This document shows positions 5,573-7,354 of a DNA stretch of 7,354 nt, in pieces; position 1 is the stretch's first letter, and each line of letters begins with the position of its first letter. Made by a program: the position numbers and the translations under genes. Below the pieces are notes generated by a model. That model was not told where the DNA came from and did not search any database. It saw only the letters and a program-made list of their open reading frames with translations. Origin of the DNA: Acidobacteriota bacterium (GTDB lineage: Bacteria > Acidobacteriota > Terriglobia > Terriglobales > Acidobacteriaceae); assembly GCA_021805955.1 (NCBI GenBank), contig JAJZDO010000884.1, forward strand, positions 1-7,354, given 5' to 3'.

Positions 5573-6589
5573 ATGAGCAGTACAGCTAACTTCCTCGATG
5601 TACTCCGCCGCAACGGCCACATTCTTGATTCGCAGGTGAGACTTGCGCCATTGAGCGGCGGAGTATCGAGCGAGATATACCTTGTGGAGGATGGCGAAAA
5701 AAGGTTCGTGGTGAAGCGGGCGCTGCCGAAGTTGAGGGTCAAAGACAACTGGTTCGCAGATGTCAGCCGGAACGCAAGCGAGCGGGACTATATTGCATGC
5801 GTGAGCCGGATGATGCCCGGCACCGTGCCGCAGCTCTATTTTTCCTGCCCAGGTGAAGGCTACTTCGGGATGGAGTTTTTAGATGAAAGCTTCACCAACT
5901 GGAAAGATCTGCTGCTTGCCGGCCAGCTCCGCATCAGGCACGCCGAGCTCGCCGGCAATATCCTTGGTGAAATCCATCGCCGAACAGCTTGTGCCGACGG
6001 ACTGCGGAGTCAGTTCGACACTACGGCTAATTTTCACCAACTTCGCGTTGAGCCGTATCTGCTGACAACGGGAGCGAGACATCCCGCGCTGCAAGCAATC
6101 TTTGATGCCGAGGCCCGGCGGATCGAGGCCACGCGTGAGGCGCTCGTACACGGGGATTTCAGTCCAAAGAATATCTTGATTAGCGGCGATCGTATGGTGC
6201 TGCTCGACTGCGAGGTAGCATGGTATGGCGATCCAGCCTTCGATGTTGCATTTTTGTTGAATCACCTGTTTCTAAAATCGCTGTATCACGCGCGGAAGGC
6301 TTTAGAACTTGAAGCCATGGTGGATATGTTCTGGCGCGCCTACGTGCGGAACCGCTCCAATGCGGATGCCAATCAGATGGAAAAGCGGCTCGTGCCATTA
6401 CTCCTGATGTTGCTGCTGGCGCGTGTAGATGGCAAGTCGCCTGTCGAATACCTCACGTCGCGCAAGCAGGAATTCATCCGAACCTTCGTACATCAACACC
6501 TGCCGTCGCCCCCGGATAGCGTTGCCGAAATGTGCGACATCTGGTTCCCAGCTATCGTCGCATCGGATTTAACTGAGGCCAATGCATGA
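5573..6589 (+). CDS. APH-fold small-molecule kinase, substrate unknown
   Basis: This 338-residue protein has the aminoglycoside-phosphotransferase/methylthioribose-kinase fold. In order it shows a nucleotide loop (LSGGVSSEIYLV, 28-38), the ATP-binding Lys48 in FVVKRA, a likely pairing Glu70, the hinge region around GMEFLDE (99-105), the catalytic loop LVHGDFSPKNIL with Asp195 and Asn200, and the metal-binding Asp212 in LLDCEVAWYGDPAFD. All residues needed for phosphotransfer appear present. The family phosphorylates hydroxyls on many small molecules, including antibiotics, methylthioribose, homoserine and choline. An antibiotic-resistance role is unlikely, because the gene is locked between metabolic genes. 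It starts directly at the stop of the aldehyde dehydrogenase gene with no ribosome binding site of its own, and its TGA overlaps the enolase ATG. The most economical guess is that it phosphorylates the acid made by the dehydrogenase, for example glycerate at C2. That is inference. Confidence 0.85.
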   Translation: MSSTANFLDVLRRNGHILDSQVRLAPLSGGVSSEIYLVEDGEKRFVVKRALPKLRVKDNWFADVSRNASERDYIACVSRMMPGTVPQLYFSCPGEGYFGMEFLDESFTNWKDLLLAGQLRIRHAELAGNILGEIHRRTACADGLRSQFDTTANFHQLRVEPYLLTTGARHPALQAIFDAEARRIEATREALVHGDFSPKNILISGDRMVLLDCEVAWYGDPAFDVAFLLNHLFLKSLYHARKALELEAMVDMFWRAYVRNRSNADANQMEKRLVPLLLMLLLARVDGKSPVEYLTSRKQEFIRTFVHQHLPSPPDSVAEMCDIWFPAIVASDLTEANA

Positions 6590-7354
6590 AGATCACATCG
6601 ATCAAAGCCTGGCAGATCTTTGACTCGCGCGGCCTGCCCACCGTGGAAGCGGAAGTGACTCTGGCGAACGGAGTGCGGGGCCGCGGCATCACCCCATCGG
6701 GGATTTCCACGGGACAATTCGAGGCACTGGAATTGCGCGACGGTGACCCAAAGCGCTTTCGCGGGAAATCGGTATTCAAAGCCATCGCCAACGTCCAAAA
6801 CGAAATCGCACCGGCACTGTACGGCACCAGTGTATTCGACCAGGCTGTGCTCGATAACAAGCTCATCGAACTCGATGGCACGTCGAACAAGAGAAGATTG
6901 GGCGCGAATGCGATCCTGGCGGTGTCGATGGGGGTGGCCAACGCCGCCGCCACGATGCGCAATGAGCCATTGCACTCTTACCTCAGTGAAGGAAGAGGAA
7001 CGCTGCTTCCTATTCCGGAGATTCAGATCATTGGCGGCGGGGCACACGCCAACTGGCGTACCGATGTGCAGGACTTTCTACTGATCGCGACAGGGGCTCG
7101 GAACCTTGAAGAAGTCCTGGAAGTTACTCACAATGTCTACCACGCAGCAGGGGACATCCTACGCAGCCGCAAAAAATACTTTGGCGTGGCGGACGAAGGC
7201 GGCTTTTGGCCGGAATTTGAGCGGAACGAGGATGCGTTGGATCTGCTGGTGGAAGCGATTTGCAGAGCGGGTTATACCCCGGGGCGGGAAGCAAGCATTG
7301 CGCTGGATATTGCGGCGAGCGATCTCTATAGCGTGGAAAAGGGCCGCAACCCCT
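6586..7354 (+). CDS. Divergent enolase paralogue, N-terminal part (runs off right edge)
   Basis: About 256 residues are visible of a protein that should reach 410-435. It clearly belongs to the enolase (phosphopyruvate hydratase) family: DSRGLPTVEAEV at the start, the mobile Mg loop PSGISTG (37-43), EALELRDGD, GTSNKRRLGANAILAVS, His154 in the catalytic loop GGAHAN, Glu204 in ADEGGFWPE (yeast Glu211), and Asp241 in ALDIAASDLY (yeast Asp246, a metal ligand). Two departures stand out. The normal Q-E-F is VQDF, so Asp163 replaces the catalytic Glu (yeast Glu168), and the usual IINGG before the catalytic His is IIGGG. The ATG overlaps the kinase stop (ATGA) and has TGAGG 7 bases upstream. These substitutions and the operon position suggest a specialised paralogue, not the housekeeping glycolytic enzyme. 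Later catalytic residues (yeast Lys345, His373, Lys396) lie outside the window. Confidence 0.88.
   Translation, partial: MKITSIKAWQIFDSRGLPTVEAEVTLANGVRGRGITPSGISTGQFEALELRDGDPKRFRGKSVFKAIANVQNEIAPALYGTSVFDQAVLDNKLIELDGTSNKRRLGANAILAVSMGVANAAATMRNEPLHSYLSEGRGTLLPIPEIQIIGGGAHANWRTDVQDFLLIATGARNLEEVLEVTHNVYHAAGDILRSRKKYFGVADEGGFWPEFERNEDALDLLVEAICRAGYTPGREASIALDIAASDLYSVEKGRNP

Noticed and set aside
5573..6589. Antibiotic (aminoglycoside) resistance gene.
   Set aside because: Only the general APH kinase motifs are shared; the gene is translationally locked between two metabolic genes, which points to a metabolic substrate.

Overview
The window joins a decayed mobile-element region on the left (about 1-1680) to a plus-strand catabolic operon on the right (1679 to the right edge). 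The coding sequence is moderately GC-rich and typically bacterial, with Shine-Dalgarno sites and short or overlapping gene junctions. The integrase type and the HipB-like regulator remind me of Acidobacteriota or related soil bacteria. That is a recollection of family distribution; no phylogenetic marker is present.

Left part. A minus-strand integrase/transposase runs off the left edge (1 to about 475). It seems to have landed in the 3' part of a small HipB/XRE-type DNA-binding gene (502-732, minus), so that gene now ends inside the element. Upstream of the regulator are two copies of a 22-bp repeat exactly 31 bp apart (751-803), a good candidate autoregulatory operator. The next roughly 875 bp hold no convincing intact gene. 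They do contain what looks like a frameshifted relic of a serine-recombinase C-terminal domain (about 1302-1453). Just before the operon, a perfect 8-bp inverted repeat brackets a plausible -35/-10 promoter (1608-1655).

Right part. The order is: a D-lyxose/D-mannose isomerase-family cupin (1679-2359); a broken FAD/Fe-S 2-hydroxyacid (D-lactate type) dehydrogenase (2385-3852) that has lost its middle and is frameshifted; a gap of about 250 bp with one doubtful small ORF; an aldehyde dehydrogenase (4100-5572); an APH-fold small-molecule kinase (5573-6589); and a divergent enolase paralogue (6586 to the right edge, incomplete). The last three genes are extremely tight: zero bases between dehydrogenase and kinase, and a 4-base ATGA overlap between kinase and enolase.

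Working idea, by inference only. Aldehyde dehydrogenase, kinase and enolase could be three consecutive steps: an aldehyde is oxidised to a hydroxy acid, the acid is phosphorylated, and the phospho-acid is dehydrated to an enol phosphate. The simplest version is glyceraldehyde to glycerate to 2-phosphoglycerate to phosphoenolpyruvate, with the APH-fold protein as a non-classical glycerate 2-kinase. The enolase has Asp where canonical enolases have a catalytic Glu, and Gly where they have Asn next to the catalytic loop, so its real substrate may differ. The sugar isomerase at the head of the operon fits a carbohydrate or sugar-acid route.
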